A DNA stretch of 64,000 nucleotides from positions 1 to 64,000 of the forward strand of contig MWYY01000115.1 in assembly GCA_002050355.1 (NCBI GenBank), read 5' to 3'. The DNA is from Acidobacteria bacterium 28-9. Its GTDB lineage: Bacteria > Acidobacteriota > Blastocatellia > Pyrinomonadales > Pyrinomonadaceae. The stretch's first letter is position 1. Each line of letters starts with the position of its first letter. The notes below the pieces were generated by a model. That model ran no database searches, had not been told where the DNA came from, and saw only the letters and a list, made by a program, of their open reading frames with translations. A program made the translations under genes and the position numbers. This document shows positions 1-8,104 of this stretch, in pieces.

Positions 1-1
1 G

Positions 2-76
2 CACTCACTTAAAAAGATTGCAGCGAAGAACGATTTGTTTTTCAAAGACCAAGAAAATGTTCGAAGCGGTGGTTAA
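2..76 (+). CDS. possible 3' end of an upstream gene (partial)
   Basis: Frame 2 is open from the window edge for 24 codons and ends with TAA at 74-76, giving a charged tail ending in VRSGG. No start or domain is visible, so the product is unknown. A second frame (3-125) is also open, so even the frame choice is uncertain. The following 220 bp up to the next gene are AT-rich with no gene I can support; they probably hold the promoter of the gene at 298. Confidence 0.25.
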   Translation, partial: HSLKKIAAKNDLFFKDQENVRSGG

Positions 77-297
77 ACTTTATATTCATCAGATGAATTC
101 CACCAGCATCTCTTTTGTTACATGACCGTAAAATAAAAGCATATCGCAAAAAAACATTGCCAAAATTATGCGGTTTGATTTAAAATTAAGTTTAACTCGA
201 AATCTTAATGACGTAAAGACAACTTAATTTCACACGAGTTTAAACGAGTAACATCCACTTCTGTAATTTAACGATTGAATTTTGGCTGAAAAATGTA

Positions 298-2268
298 ATG
301 AAAATAAAAAAGTTATTTCCAGCAATAATTTTGGTCTTATTTGTGTTGTGCTTTTGGCAGCGAAGCGCTTTTGCCAAAGACGAATGGCTGCAAGTGCGCT
401 CGAAGAATTTTAATCTAATCGGCAACGCTTCGGAAAAAGACATACGCCGCGTGGCGACAAAACTCGAACAATTCCGCGAAGTTTTGCGGCAGGTTTTAAA
501 CAAAGCAAATTTTAATTCGCCGATACCTACAACGGTCGTCGTTTTCAAAAACAACGCAGCCTACACGCCTTTTAAACCAATCAAAGCAAACGGCAAAACC
601 GATAAATATATTGCCGGTTATTTTCAGCCGGGCGATGACGTTAATTACATCACGCTTCCGTCTTCCGGAAACGATTTCGGAACGATTTTTCACGAATACA
701 CGCATTTTATAGTGGATAATAACTACGGACGCACAAACGTTCCACCCTGGTTTAACGAAGGATTGGCGGAGTATTACCAAACTTTCAAAATCGAAGAAGA
801 CCAGAAAGTTAAGCTCGGCTGGCTACAGGATGAACACATTTTGCTTTTGCGCCAGAATAACCTCATTCCGTTCGATACGTTTTTTAACATTGACAACTAC
901 TCGCTGCACGAGCAATCGGACGACGGCGTCGGCGTGTTTTATGCCCAGTCGTGGGCTTTGATGCATTATTTAATAAACGGCAACGGCGGCGCCAGACAAA
1001 AGCAGTTGTATAAATTTCTCGAACTCGTGATGAAAAACAAAACGTCGAAAGCGGCTTTCAGTGAGGCGTTTCAGACCGATTACGCGGCGATGGAAAAGGA
1101 ATTAAAAAATTACCTCGTCCTAAACACTTATAAAATTACGGGCATAACATTCAATGAGAAATTAACTTTTGATACCCAAATGCAAACTTTGCCGCTTTCA
1201 GAAGCGGAAGCCAAAGCTTATTTAGGCGATTTGCTTTATCACGGACATAGATTCGGCGAAGCTGAAACGCTTCTACAGCAAGCTTTAGCGCTCAATCCGA
1301 ATTCCGTACTAGCACAAACCACACTGGGAATGGTCAAAATGCGCCAAAAGAACTTTGCGGAAGCCAAAAAATACCTGGAAAAGGCTTTGCAGAACGATTC
1401 AAGAAATTATCTCGCCCAATATAATTACGCATACGTGCTGAGCCGCGAAGAAATGGACGAAGGCGGTTACGTTTTGAATTATTCGGACGAGACAATCGAA
1501 AAAATGCGCTCGGCTTTGTTAAAGGCAATCGACCTAAACCCGAAGTTTGCCGAATCCTACAGCCTTTACGCTTTTATCACCGTTGTGCAAAACAGGGAAC
1601 TTGACGAAGGCATCAATTATCTACGCAAAGCGCTGGCAATCGCGCCCGGTAATCAATGGTATTTAATCCGGCTTGCAGAAATTTATATGCGGAAAAAGGA
1701 TTTTCTTAACGCGAAAAATGTCGCGGGGAAAGTTTTCGACACGGCGGCTGATTCTACGCTGAAGAACTACGCACAAAACACGCTCAAATCAATTGATACA
1801 TACGAAAAACAACTCGAAGCATTCAAAAATTCTCAAAATGGCACATCGGCGGTCACAACTTTTCAAACTTACAATGAACAGACGGAAAAACCTCTAACCG
1901 AAGAAGAACTCGGTAAAATGCGCGAGAAATTAAAGCTCGAAGCGCTTAATGCGGTTTTGCGAAAACCAGGAGCGGGCGAAAAAAGAATTTTGGGTTTTTT
2001 GACGAAAATCGAATGTGGCGCAAAGGAAATTAGCTTTATTTTCAAATCCGACAATAAAGTTTTGACATTTACCTCAAAGAATTTTAGCTCTTTAACCTTG
2101 ATATCTTACGAAGAAAAAATGAGCGATAACCAATTCGGCTGCGGACAGTTGAAAAAGGAAAGTTTCGCGGTTGTATCTTATCGTCCGGGCGCAAACGCAA
2201 ATGCAAAAACGGCGGGCGAAATCATCGCCATCGAATTTATGCCGGCTGATTTTAAATTTTTGAATTAA
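298..2268 (+). CDS. secreted HExxH metallopeptidase-like protein with TPR repeats (DUF1570-like)
   Basis: 656 residues. An N-terminal signal peptide (KKLFPAIILVLFVLCFW, ending near AFAKD) directs export. Around residues 139-143 there is an HEYTH zinc-binding motif, followed about 20 residues later by FNEGLAEY, the glutamate-bearing helix typical of gluzincin/DUF1570 peptidases. From about residue 305 to 490 there are several TPR-like helical pairs (for example YLGDLLYHGHRFGEAETLL and LGMVKMRQKNFAEAKKYLE). The C-terminal ~100 residues form a separate domain I do not recognise. The role is probably periplasmic or surface proteolysis or complex assembly; the substrate is unknown. Its stop overlaps the stop of the convergent isochorismatase-like gene by 4 bp. 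Confident about the architecture, less about activity. Confidence 0.8.
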   Translation: MKIKKLFPAIILVLFVLCFWQRSAFAKDEWLQVRSKNFNLIGNASEKDIRRVATKLEQFREVLRQVLNKANFNSPIPTTVVVFKNNAAYTPFKPIKANGKTDKYIAGYFQPGDDVNYITLPSSGNDFGTIFHEYTHFIVDNNYGRTNVPPWFNEGLAEYYQTFKIEEDQKVKLGWLQDEHILLLRQNNLIPFDTFFNIDNYSLHEQSDDGVGVFYAQSWALMHYLINGNGGARQKQLYKFLELVMKNKTSKAAFSEAFQTDYAAMEKELKNYLVLNTYKITGITFNEKLTFDTQMQTLPLSEAEAKAYLGDLLYHGHRFGEAETLLQQALALNPNSVLAQTTLGMVKMRQKNFAEAKKYLEKALQNDSRNYLAQYNYAYVLSREEMDEGGYVLNYSDETIEKMRSALLKAIDLNPKFAESYSLYAFITVVQNRELDEGINYLRKALAIAPGNQWYLIRLAEIYMRKKDFLNAKNVAGKVFDTAADSTLKNYAQNTLKSIDTYEKQLEAFKNSQNGTSAVTTFQTYNEQTEKPLTEEELGKMREKLKLEALNAVLRKPGAGEKRILGFLTKIECGAKEISFIFKSDNKVLTFTSKNFSSLTLISYEEKMSDNQFGCGQLKKESFAVVSYRPGANANAKTAGEIIAIEFMPADFKFLN

Positions 2269-2867
2269 ACCGCTTTGGCTAGTTCGGCAAAATTGATTTC
2301 CGCAGACGGGCGCGTGTCGGCTTTCAGCACGCGCTCTAAAAATTTTAAGGTGTCTTGGCTTGCCTTTTTCTCGTTAGCTGCGACGCAGTCACTTGGCACG
2401 ACAATCTTATAATCGCGCAAATAAGCGTCGTTAGCCGTAAACAAAACACAAATATCGGTTGCCACACCGGTCAAGATCAAAGTCTTGCTTTGGAGATGTT
2501 TGAGCAAAATTTCCAGCGTAGTTGAATAAAAACCCGAATGTTTCGGCTTCAAAACAAAATAATCGTCTTCGTCCGGTGCAACCATTTCGACGATTTTTGA
2601 ACCGCGAACAGCTTCATCGAGCGAATGTGCGAGCAGTTTTTTAAAGTCCGATTGCCATTTACCAAAATTATCGTTGACATAAATTACCGGAATTTTTGCT
2701 TTTTTAGCTTTTTTCTTTAAGGCAGCCAAATTTTTCGCCATCGGCAAAGCGTTTTTGAAAAGTTTCTCGCCGTCTTCAAACTCAAAATCGCTGATAACGT
2801 CAATCAGGATCAGTACCACATCTGATTTGTCGGGAGCGTTTCCGTGTAGATTTTCGTTGTCAGACAT
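2265..2867 (-). CDS. isochorismatase-family cysteine hydrolase
   Basis: 200 residues, the usual length for the family. The Asp-Lys-Cys triad can be placed: D23 in LILIDV, the lysine in VLKPKHSGF (about residue 108) and the cysteine in GVATDICVLFTA (about residue 140), with the typical cis-peptide GVATD. Members hydrolyse isochorismate, nicotinamide, N-carbamoylsarcosine and similar amides; the sequence does not tell me which. No signal peptide, so cytoplasmic. It follows a 60-residue membrane-protein gene whose end overlaps its start by 8 bp, which suggests translational coupling. Confidence 0.85.
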   Translation of the reverse strand: MSDNENLHGNAPDKSDVVLILIDVISDFEFEDGEKLFKNALPMAKNLAALKKKAKKAKIPVIYVNDNFGKWQSDFKKLLAHSLDEAVRGSKIVEMVAPDEDDYFVLKPKHSGFYSTTLEILLKHLQSKTLILTGVATDICVLFTANDAYLRDYKIVVPSDCVAANEKKASQDTLKFLERVLKADTRPSAEINFAELAKAV

Positions 2868-3042
2868 TTTCTTTTGTCGAATTTTTCTTTTCTTTTAATT
2901 TTGTTTCTTTTAATTTTTTTGCTTCCGCTTTTTCCAGCTTCAATTGGCGAAAGAAAAAAAAACACGCAACCGTGCAAATGATTAAAATAACAATCATCAT
3001 TGCAGCGATAAAATAAGCTTCGGAAATCAAAAAATCAGGCAT
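2860..3042 (-). CDS. small single-pass membrane protein, unknown function
   Basis: 60 residues. Residues about 7-30 (ISEAYFIAAMMIVILIICTVACFFFF) form one hydrophobic helix, shortened here to its core IAAMMIVILIICTVACFFFF, followed by a strongly basic, lysine/glutamate-rich tail. The tail sequence overlaps the start of the isochorismatase-like gene by 8 bp, so the two are probably cotranscribed and translationally coupled. No domain is recognised. Low complexity leaves some chance it is not translated, but the TM-plus-charged-tail shape and coupling favour a real gene. Confidence 0.55.
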   Translation of the reverse strand: MPDFLISEAYFIAAMMIVILIICTVACFFFFRQLKLEKAEAKKLKETKLKEKKNSTKENV

Positions 3043-3152
3043 AAATAAAAGTTTAACCCAGCGAGATTACAAGGTAAAGAACGACCGGTTTTCTAAGCTG
3101 CGTTTTTACAGGCAAAACAAAAAGTTTAAATCGTTCGATAATTTTCGATAAT

Positions 3153-3605
3153 TCAACTCGGCGCTTGATCGTCAGGAAAGGAATTTTCTTCGGTTTCGAC
3201 TATTACCAGCAGTTTTTCTTTATAAGTTTCGGGCAGCGACCGTACTTTTTTGTTTTTGTCGGTTACAACGTGGAGTGTTTCGCCTTCTGCCAGCAGCGTT
3301 TGATTTGACGCGCGGTAAATTTCGTAAATAAAACGCAATGAACGGCTTCGGATGTCGGCAACATTTGTGCGGATGGTTACCAAATCTTCATAATACGCGG
3401 GTGATTTATAACGGCAATAAACTTCGGCGACAACCATCAGAGCATTTTCCTGCTCCTCCATTTCGAGATAGGAAAAACCACGTGCGCGGCAAAACTCGCT
3501 TCTGCCGAGTTCAAACCAGATTAGATAGTTTGAATGATGGACAATGCCCATTTTATCGGTTTCGGCATATCGAACCCGGATTTCTGTTTCGTGCCAGCCA
3601 TTCAT
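3153..3605 (-). CDS. acyl-CoA thioesterase, hotdog fold (4HBT / YbgC-like)
   Basis: About 150 residues from the ATG at 3605. The N-terminus carries the YbgC/FadM signature: VRYAETDKMGIVHHSNYLIW, with the catalytic Asp in the ETD segment, and then ELGRSEF. This is a single hotdog domain of normal length that hydrolyses acyl-CoA thioesters in the cytoplasm. The frame stays open for 21 more codons upstream to 3668, but those codons are just a translation of a heptamer-repeat hairpin (3613-3680), so I take the internal ATG. The gene stands alone between a convergent/divergent pair. Confidence 0.85.
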   Translation of the reverse strand: MNGWHETEIRVRYAETDKMGIVHHSNYLIWFELGRSEFCRARGFSYLEMEEQENALMVVAEVYCRYKSPAYYEDLVTIRTNVADIRSRSLRFIYEIYRASNQTLLAEGETLHVVTDKNKKVRSLPETYKEKLLVIVETEENSFPDDQAPS

Positions 3606-3612
3606 AATAGTT

Positions 3613-3680
3613 GTGAGTGATGAATGGTGAATGATGAATGTAAAAAACAATAATTCACCATTCACCATTCATCACTCACC
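3613..3680. repeat. inverted pair of tandem heptamer arrays (gtgaatg / attcacc type)
   Basis: Left arm 3613-3640 is four 7-bp units (gtgagtg, atgaatg, gtgaatg, atgaatg). Right arm 3653-3680 is four units of the complementary type (attcacc, attcacc, attcatc, actcacc). The arms are near-perfect inverted repeats separated by 12 bp of A-rich spacer, so about 28 bp of stem could form. It lies just upstream of the thioesterase start on the minus strand. Same family as the arrays near 11.6, 12.5, 35.6, 41.0, 42.3, 50.6, 52.5 and 55.0 kb. Confidence 0.85.
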
Positions 3681-3685
3681 AATAA

Positions 3686-4482
3686 TTTTGGCTGGGAGAC
3701 AGGGATTTAGTATGTTAAAATAAAGAATATGAAAATGTTAATTTCATTAGAAGAACTCTCGACTTACAAGTCGCGCCATCCTGTTCCGCTACGATGTGAA
3801 AACTGTAATATCACATTTTATAAACCAAAAAATGATATTCTAACATCATTAAAAGGAAACTCGCAATTTGCGCTGAGATTTTGTTCACTCAAATGTAGTT
3901 ATGAAAAGCGAACGAAAGAAAATCACATTGAGATCGCTTGTGAAAATTGCAATAAATTGGTAATTAAACAAAAGAGTTGGTTAAGGAAAAATAAGTATAA
4001 TTTTTGCAGTAGAAGTTGTAGCGCAACTTATCAAAACACTCATTCGACTCTAGGAAACATAAGGAAAAGCAAGGCTGAAACTTATTTGTCAGAGTTAATT
4101 CGCCGTGATTTTGAGCATTTAGAAGTCAGGGGAAATGTTCGAGATATATTACCGTCAGGGCTTGAGTTAGACCTTTATCTTCCATTGTTAAATCTAGCAA
4201 TTGAACTAAACGGACCTTTGCATTTTTTTCCTATTCACGGACAATCGAAACTAGATTCTATTCGTGATAAGGATATAAAAAAGCAAGTGGAAGCACAGAC
4301 AATTGGATGCAATTTAATTGTGTTAGATATTTCTCACTTCAAGTATTTGAAAGAGACAAAAACCTTTCTTGATTATGAATATAAAGAAAGACTTAAACCT
4401 ATATTAGAGATGATTGGAAAATGAATCTTTATCCCAGCCAAAAAGTTTGCTCGGAATAAATAGAATCTGGGAGACAGGGATT
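3686..4482 (+). mobile_element. candidate tRNA-Gln-associated mini-element with 16-bp direct repeats
   Basis: The 16-bp sequence ctgggagacagggatt occurs at 3692-3707 and again at 4467-4482, where it is the 3' end (acceptor and T arm) of tRNA-Gln. Between the copies lies a single AT-rich gene for a zinc-finger nuclease (3729-4424). A 12-bp inverted repeat is also present: ttttggctggga at 3686-3697 and its complement at 4432-4443, just after the gene's stop. The unit from one direct repeat to the next is 775 bp. Duplication of a tRNA 3' end is the hallmark of site-specific integration, but no integrase is present, so a homing-type mechanism is inferred. Confidence 0.6.
3729..4424 (+). CDS. zinc-finger protein with Vsr/EDxHD-like (PD-(D/E)XK) endonuclease domain
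   Basis: 231 residues. Two Cys4 fingers are visible: C23/C26/C52/C56 and C71/C74/C93/C97 (CxxC...CxxxC each). From residue 113 a nuclease-like domain follows: KSKAETYLSELI, then LELDLYLPLLNLAIELNGP (E146, D148, E159, N161) and RDKDIKKQ near residue 195, the order seen in Vsr-like phage and intron homing endonucleases. Cytoplasmic, probably site-specific DNA cleavage. The gene is clearly more AT-rich than its neighbours, uses A/T-ending codons, and sits alone between direct repeats of the tRNA-Gln 3' end, which points to recent transfer. Start could be the ATG at 3729 or the one at 3735. The family assignment is from motif recognition, not a search. Confidence 0.65.
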   Translation: MKMLISLEELSTYKSRHPVPLRCENCNITFYKPKNDILTSLKGNSQFALRFCSLKCSYEKRTKENHIEIACENCNKLVIKQKSWLRKNKYNFCSRSCSATYQNTHSTLGNIRKSKAETYLSELIRRDFEHLEVRGNVRDILPSGLELDLYLPLLNLAIELNGPLHFFPIHGQSKLDSIRDKDIKKQVEAQTIGCNLIVLDISHFKYLKETKTFLDYEYKERLKPILEMIGK

Positions 4483-4537
4483 CGAACCCCGATAGGCAGA
4501 TCCAGAGACTGCAGTCCTACCATTAGACGATCTCCCA
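4467..4537 (-). tRNA. trnQ: tRNA-Gln (anticodon CUG)
   Basis: Read on the minus strand from 4537, the acceptor TGGGAGA pairs with TCTCCCA ending at 4468 with discriminator G. The D arm is GTCT/GGAC, the anticodon loop is CTCTGGA (anticodon CTG, U33 conserved), and the T arm is CGGGG-TTCGAAT-CCCTG. The 71-nt gene does not encode CCA. There is one T-T mismatch at the base of the anticodon loop stem. Its last 16 bp are duplicated at 3692-3707. A good promoter lies immediately upstream. Confidence 0.95.
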
Positions 4538-4546
4538 ATAGCTAAT

Positions 4547-4575
4547 AATTTAAGTGCCTAAAATTCCATTGTCAA
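4547..4575 (-). promoter_or_regulatory. sigma70-type promoter of tRNA-Gln
   Basis: On the minus strand a perfect -35 TTGACA (4575-4570) is followed after exactly 17 bp by TAAATT (4552-4547). The -10 ends 9 nt before the mature tRNA 5' end at 4537, so transcription would begin almost at the tRNA. Its -35 overlaps the -35 of a possible promoter for smpB facing the other way. Confidence 0.6.
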
Positions 4576-4597
4576 ATGCTTTATCGCTTTATAAACT
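4569..4597 (+). promoter_or_regulatory. smpB: possible promoter of smpB
   Basis: TTGTCA at 4569-4574 and TAAACT at 4592-4597 with a 17-bp spacer, 36 bp before the smpB start. The -35 matches 5 of 6 and the -10 matches 4 of 6. The -35 box overlaps the one read by tRNA-Gln on the opposite strand. Confidence 0.35.
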
Positions 4598-4633
4598 TGC
4601 CTGAAAGAAAATTGACGGGCAAAATAAAAGCTA

Positions 4634-5095
4634 ATGTCGGCTGACGGAAAGGAAATCGTAAATAATCGGCACGCTTTTTTTGAGTATCACATCAATGATA
4701 AATATGAAGCGGGAATTGCGCTGCACGGCACGGAAGTCAAAAGTGTGATGGCTGGGCGAATTCAGTTAAAGGAATCTTATGTTACCGTCAAAGAAGGCGA
4801 AGTCTGGCTTTTTAACGCGCATATTTCGCCGTATTCACATGGAAACATAAATAATCACGAGCCTTTGCGGACGAGAAAACTTCTGCTGCATCGAAAGGAA
4901 ATCGGACGGCTGGAAAAAGAATTGACGCAGAAGGGAATGACGTTGGTCGTAACTCGTGTTTATTGGAAAAACAGGCGCATTAAATTTGAAATTGGTGTGG
5001 CAAAAGGAAAAAAACTTTACGACAAGCGCGAGACGGAAACAAAAAGAACGGTTGAACGTGAAACGCGCGCCGAGTTGAAGGAAAATCTCAGATAA
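4634..5095 (+). CDS. smpB: SsrA-binding protein SmpB
   Basis: 153 residues, normal length. The N-terminus NRHAFFEYHINDKYEAGIAL and then GTEVKSVMAGR and NINNHEPLRTRKLLLH are diagnostic for SmpB. SmpB binds tmRNA and, with it, rescues stalled ribosomes by trans-translation. The basic C-terminal tail (KGKKLYDKRET and the following Arg/Lys/Glu-rich stretch), which enters the mRNA channel, is present. The gene precedes pepA with a 58-bp gap and may be cotranscribed with it. No tmRNA gene was seen in this window. Confidence 0.96.
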   Translation: MSADGKEIVNNRHAFFEYHINDKYEAGIALHGTEVKSVMAGRIQLKESYVTVKEGEVWLFNAHISPYSHGNINNHEPLRTRKLLLHRKEIGRLEKELTQKGMTLVVTRVYWKNRRIKFEIGVAKGKKLYDKRETETKRTVERETRAELKENLR

Positions 5096-5153
5096 GTTAT
5101 AGATTATAAAAAGTTTTTACGGGAAAAATAAAACAACAAACAGAGGTAAATGA

Positions 5154-6656
5154 ATGAAATCTAAGGCGATAACGGATAATTTTCTGGATGCCGACGTTAA
5201 TGCGTTGGCAGTTGCGGTATTCAAAGACGAAAAACCGACGAACGGAGTTTTGAAAGAATTTGACACAATAACCGGCGGGCTTGTCGCTTCGACAATCAAA
5301 AGCGAAGAATTCAAAGGCGAAGCGGGCGAAACTTTGCTTTTGAGATTTATGCCGAAAGGAAAAAACAGAGCAGGCAGTGTTTTGCTAATCGGTATCGGCG
5401 AAAAATCGGATTACAAAGCGGCAAATGTGGCGAAAGTTGCGGGAACGGCGGCGCGCTTTTTGCGAAAATGCAAGGCGAAAAGTTTTGCATTGATACCGCG
5501 CTGCGAGGCGGCAGACGATGCGGAAGTCGCAGCCTGCGCGATGCAGGGCGTTATAACCAGCCAATTTGAACTCGACAAATACAAAACGCAGGAAAAAAAC
5601 GGCACATCAATTGACACTTTCGTTTTGTGTATTGAAGGCGCAAATTCAAAAGATTTGAAAAACGGATTGGAGCGCGGCGAAATCATCGGCGATTCGATGA
5701 ATTTTACGCGCGATTTGGCAAACGAACCGGCAAATATTCTGCCTCCGACGGAAATGGCGAACCGTGCGCAGAAAATGGCAAAGGAAGCGAATTTGAAATG
5801 CGAAATTCTCGACGAGAAGCAGATGGAAAAACTCGGAATGGGTTCGCTTCTGAGTGTTTCACTCGGTTCGGCACAACCTGCGAAATTGATTGTTCTGCGT
5901 TACGAGCCGAAAAAGTCCACCGGCAAAAAAGGCGAAATGCTCGCGCTCGTCGGCAAAGGCATCACGTTTGACACGGGCGGAATTTCGATAAAACCGTCAG
6001 AGAATATGGACGCAATGAAATACGATATGTCGGGCGGCGCGTCCGTGATAGGCACAATGCGCGCCATTGGTTTGTTAAAGCCAACAGTTCCGGTTTTGGG
6101 CATCATCGCGGCGGTAGAAAATATGCCGGACGGAAAAGCGACTCGCCCGGGCGATGTGGTAACCGCGATGAACGGCAAAACGATTGAAATCTTGAATACC
6201 GACGCCGAAGGACGCCTCGTTTTAGCCGACGCCGTAGCTTACGCCGAACAACAAGGCGCAACGCGAATCGTTGATATGGCAACTTTAACCGGCGCGGTCA
6301 TCATCGCGCTCGGCGATTCGCACACGGCAATTTTAGGCAACGATCAGCAATTGATTGACGAAGTGATCGAATGTGGTAAGGACGCGGGCGAAAATTTCTG
6401 GCAATTGCCGGTCGGCGCAGGTTACAGCAAAGGCATCAAATCCGACATCGCAGACATAAAAAATATCGGTCCGGCGCGTAAAGCGGGAACGATTATGGGC
6501 GCGGTATTTATTGAGGAATTTGTGGACAAAGCGAAATGGGCGCATCTCGACATCGCCGGAACTGCGTGGGCTGACGCGGAGAAACCGCATCACTCGAAAG
6601 GTCCGACGGCGGTTGCCGTTCGCACTCTACTCAAATTGGTGGAAAAATCTCAGTAA
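5154..6656 (+). CDS. pepA: leucyl aminopeptidase (cytosol aminopeptidase, M17)
   Basis: 500 residues, normal for PepA. The C-terminal catalytic domain shows VGKGITFDTGGISIKPS (metal-binding Lys and Asp near residues 268-273), the signature NTDAEGRLVLADA (about residue 347) and MATLTGA. The N-terminal macro-like domain is present. It removes N-terminal residues from peptides in the cytoplasm using two metal ions, and would finish the degradation of peptides supplied by the secreted peptidases found elsewhere in this window. No signal peptide. Followed by a hairpin terminator. Confidence 0.95.
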   Translation: MKSKAITDNFLDADVNALAVAVFKDEKPTNGVLKEFDTITGGLVASTIKSEEFKGEAGETLLLRFMPKGKNRAGSVLLIGIGEKSDYKAANVAKVAGTAARFLRKCKAKSFALIPRCEAADDAEVAACAMQGVITSQFELDKYKTQEKNGTSIDTFVLCIEGANSKDLKNGLERGEIIGDSMNFTRDLANEPANILPPTEMANRAQKMAKEANLKCEILDEKQMEKLGMGSLLSVSLGSAQPAKLIVLRYEPKKSTGKKGEMLALVGKGITFDTGGISIKPSENMDAMKYDMSGGASVIGTMRAIGLLKPTVPVLGIIAAVENMPDGKATRPGDVVTAMNGKTIEILNTDAEGRLVLADAVAYAEQQGATRIVDMATLTGAVIIALGDSHTAILGNDQQLIDEVIECGKDAGENFWQLPVGAGYSKGIKSDIADIKNIGPARKAGTIMGAVFIEEFVDKAKWAHLDIAGTAWADAEKPHHSKGPTAVAVRTLLKLVEKSQ

Positions 6657-6679
6657 AAAAATAAAAGTTTAATCACTCG

Positions 6680-6718
6680 AAAAGCAAAGATAGCCAATAT
6701 GACTGTCTTTGCTTTTTA
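6680..6718 (+). terminator. hairpin terminator after pepA
   Basis: Stem aaaagcaaaga (6680-6690) pairs with tctttgctttt (6706-6716), followed by T. An outer inverted repeat, aaaagtttaa (6663-6672) with ttaaactttt (6731-6740), could extend it. Confidence 0.7.
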
Positions 6719-6773
6719 TTTCGGGCAAAGTTAAACTTTTGATGTTTTCAGAAACCAAATTAGCAAAACATTT

Positions 6774-7943
6774 ATGAAAATTCACGAATATCAAGGAAAG
6801 GAAATTTTGAAACAATACGGCGTGCCTGTCCCGCACGGCATCGTTGCTCGAACGCCTGAAGAAGCCGAGCGAGCGGCGCGCGAATTGGGAACTGACATCG
6901 TTGTTGTTAAAGCGCAAATTCACGCGGGCGGACGCGGAAAAGGCGGCGGCGTCAAACTCGCCAAATCGCCGGAAGAAGCGCGCGCGATTGCCGAACAAAT
7001 GATTGGAATGACGCTCGTTACGCATCAAACCGGCGCGGAAGGACGCGAAGTCAAAACACTGCTTATCGAAGAAGGTTTGCCGATCGATAAGGAATTTTAT
7101 TTGGGAATCACCCTCGACCGCGTTACGGGCAGAAATGTTTTTATGGCTTCGCAAGCTGGCGGAATGGACATCGAAAAAGTCGCCGAGGAAACACCCGAAT
7201 TGATTTTGAAGGAAGCGATTGACCCGGCAGTCGGGTTTCGTCCGTTTCAAGCGCGCCAACTTGCATTCGGTTTAGGTTTGCCGTCGGAATTAATCAATCA
7301 AGCGGCGAATTTTATGACCAAATTATATGAGGCTTATGAGAAGAGCGACGCTTCATTGCTGGAAATCAATCCGTTTTTGCTTACCAAAGACAATCGCCTT
7401 ATAGCGCTCGATGCGAAAGTAAATTTCGACGACAACGCAAATTACCGCCACAAAGATTATGCCGAATTGAGAGACTTAAACGAAGAAGAACCACTGGAAA
7501 TTGAAGCCTCGAAGTTCGATTTAAATTATATCAAACTCGACGGCGACATCGGCTGTATGGTCAACGGCGCGGGTCTGGCGATGGCGACAATGGATATCAT
7601 AAAGCTCGCCGGCGGCGAACCGGCAAACTTTCTGGATGTCGGCGGCGGCGCGTCGCAGGAGCGCGTCGAACAGGCATTCAAAATTCTGCTTGCCGACGAT
7701 AACGTCAAAGCTGTTTTGATAAACATTTTCGGCGGCATCGTTCGCTGCGATATGGTCGCCAACGGCGTCGTCGCGGCGGCGAAAAATTTAGGCATTTCTG
7801 TTCCGATTGTCGCGCGTCTCGAAGGCACAAACGTCGAAGAAGGCAGATGGGTTTTGAAAAATTCCGGCATCAATATCCTGACTGCAGACGGTATGCGCGA
7901 TGCGGCTGAAAAAGTCGTTTCGGCGGCAAACGCTTCGTATTAA
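6774..7943 (+). CDS. sucC: succinyl-CoA ligase (ADP-forming), beta subunit
   Basis: 389 residues, normal. The N-terminal ATP-grasp domain starts [20 protein letters not shown] and has [16 protein letters not shown]; the CoA-ligase domain has [11 protein letters not shown] and [16 protein letters not shown]. It carries out substrate-level phosphorylation in the TCA cycle together with SucD. Unusually, sucD does not follow: the next gene is ETF-quinone oxidoreductase after a terminator. The alpha subunit must therefore be encoded elsewhere. Confidence 0.96.
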   Translation: MKIHEYQGKEILKQYGVPVPHGIVARTPEEAERAARELGTDIVVVKAQIHAGGRGKGGGVKLAKSPEEARAIAEQMIGMTLVTHQTGAEGREVKTLLIEEGLPIDKEFYLGITLDRVTGRNVFMASQAGGMDIEKVAEETPELILKEAIDPAVGFRPFQARQLAFGLGLPSELINQAANFMTKLYEAYEKSDASLLEINPFLLTKDNRLIALDAKVNFDDNANYRHKDYAELRDLNEEEPLEIEASKFDLNYIKLDGDIGCMVNGAGLAMATMDIIKLAGGEPANFLDVGGGASQERVEQAFKILLADDNVKAVLINIFGGIVRCDMVANGVVAAAKNLGISVPIVARLEGTNVEEGRWVLKNSGINILTADGMRDAAEKVVSAANASY

Positions 7944-7979
7944 ATTTCGAAAATTTACAAAAACACGCTTTTTTTTTAA

Positions 7980-8018
7980 CAGGCGGAAACTCGATTCCCA
8001 AATCGGTTTCCGCCTTTG
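7980..8018 (+). terminator. hairpin terminator after sucC
   Basis: Stem aggcggaaac (7981-7990) pairs with gtttccgcct (8006-8015), then T-rich sequence. The loop contains a small secondary pairing (cgatt/aatcg). Confidence 0.7.
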
Positions 8019-8104
8019 ATTTATGCGTTTTCGATTAGAAGATTCGCCAACGCTTTGTTATATTTAAAGAAACTGAATAACCATTCATTACAAAAGAAAA
8101 ACAT

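Noticed and set aside
3606-3668. N-terminal extension of the thioesterase gene
   Set aside because: It only translates the heptamer hairpin; the family N-terminus begins at the ATG 3605.
6669-7259. 196-residue frame antisense to sucC
   Set aside because: Lies opposite a well-conserved gene, no ribosome site, composition typical of a shadow of coding DNA.
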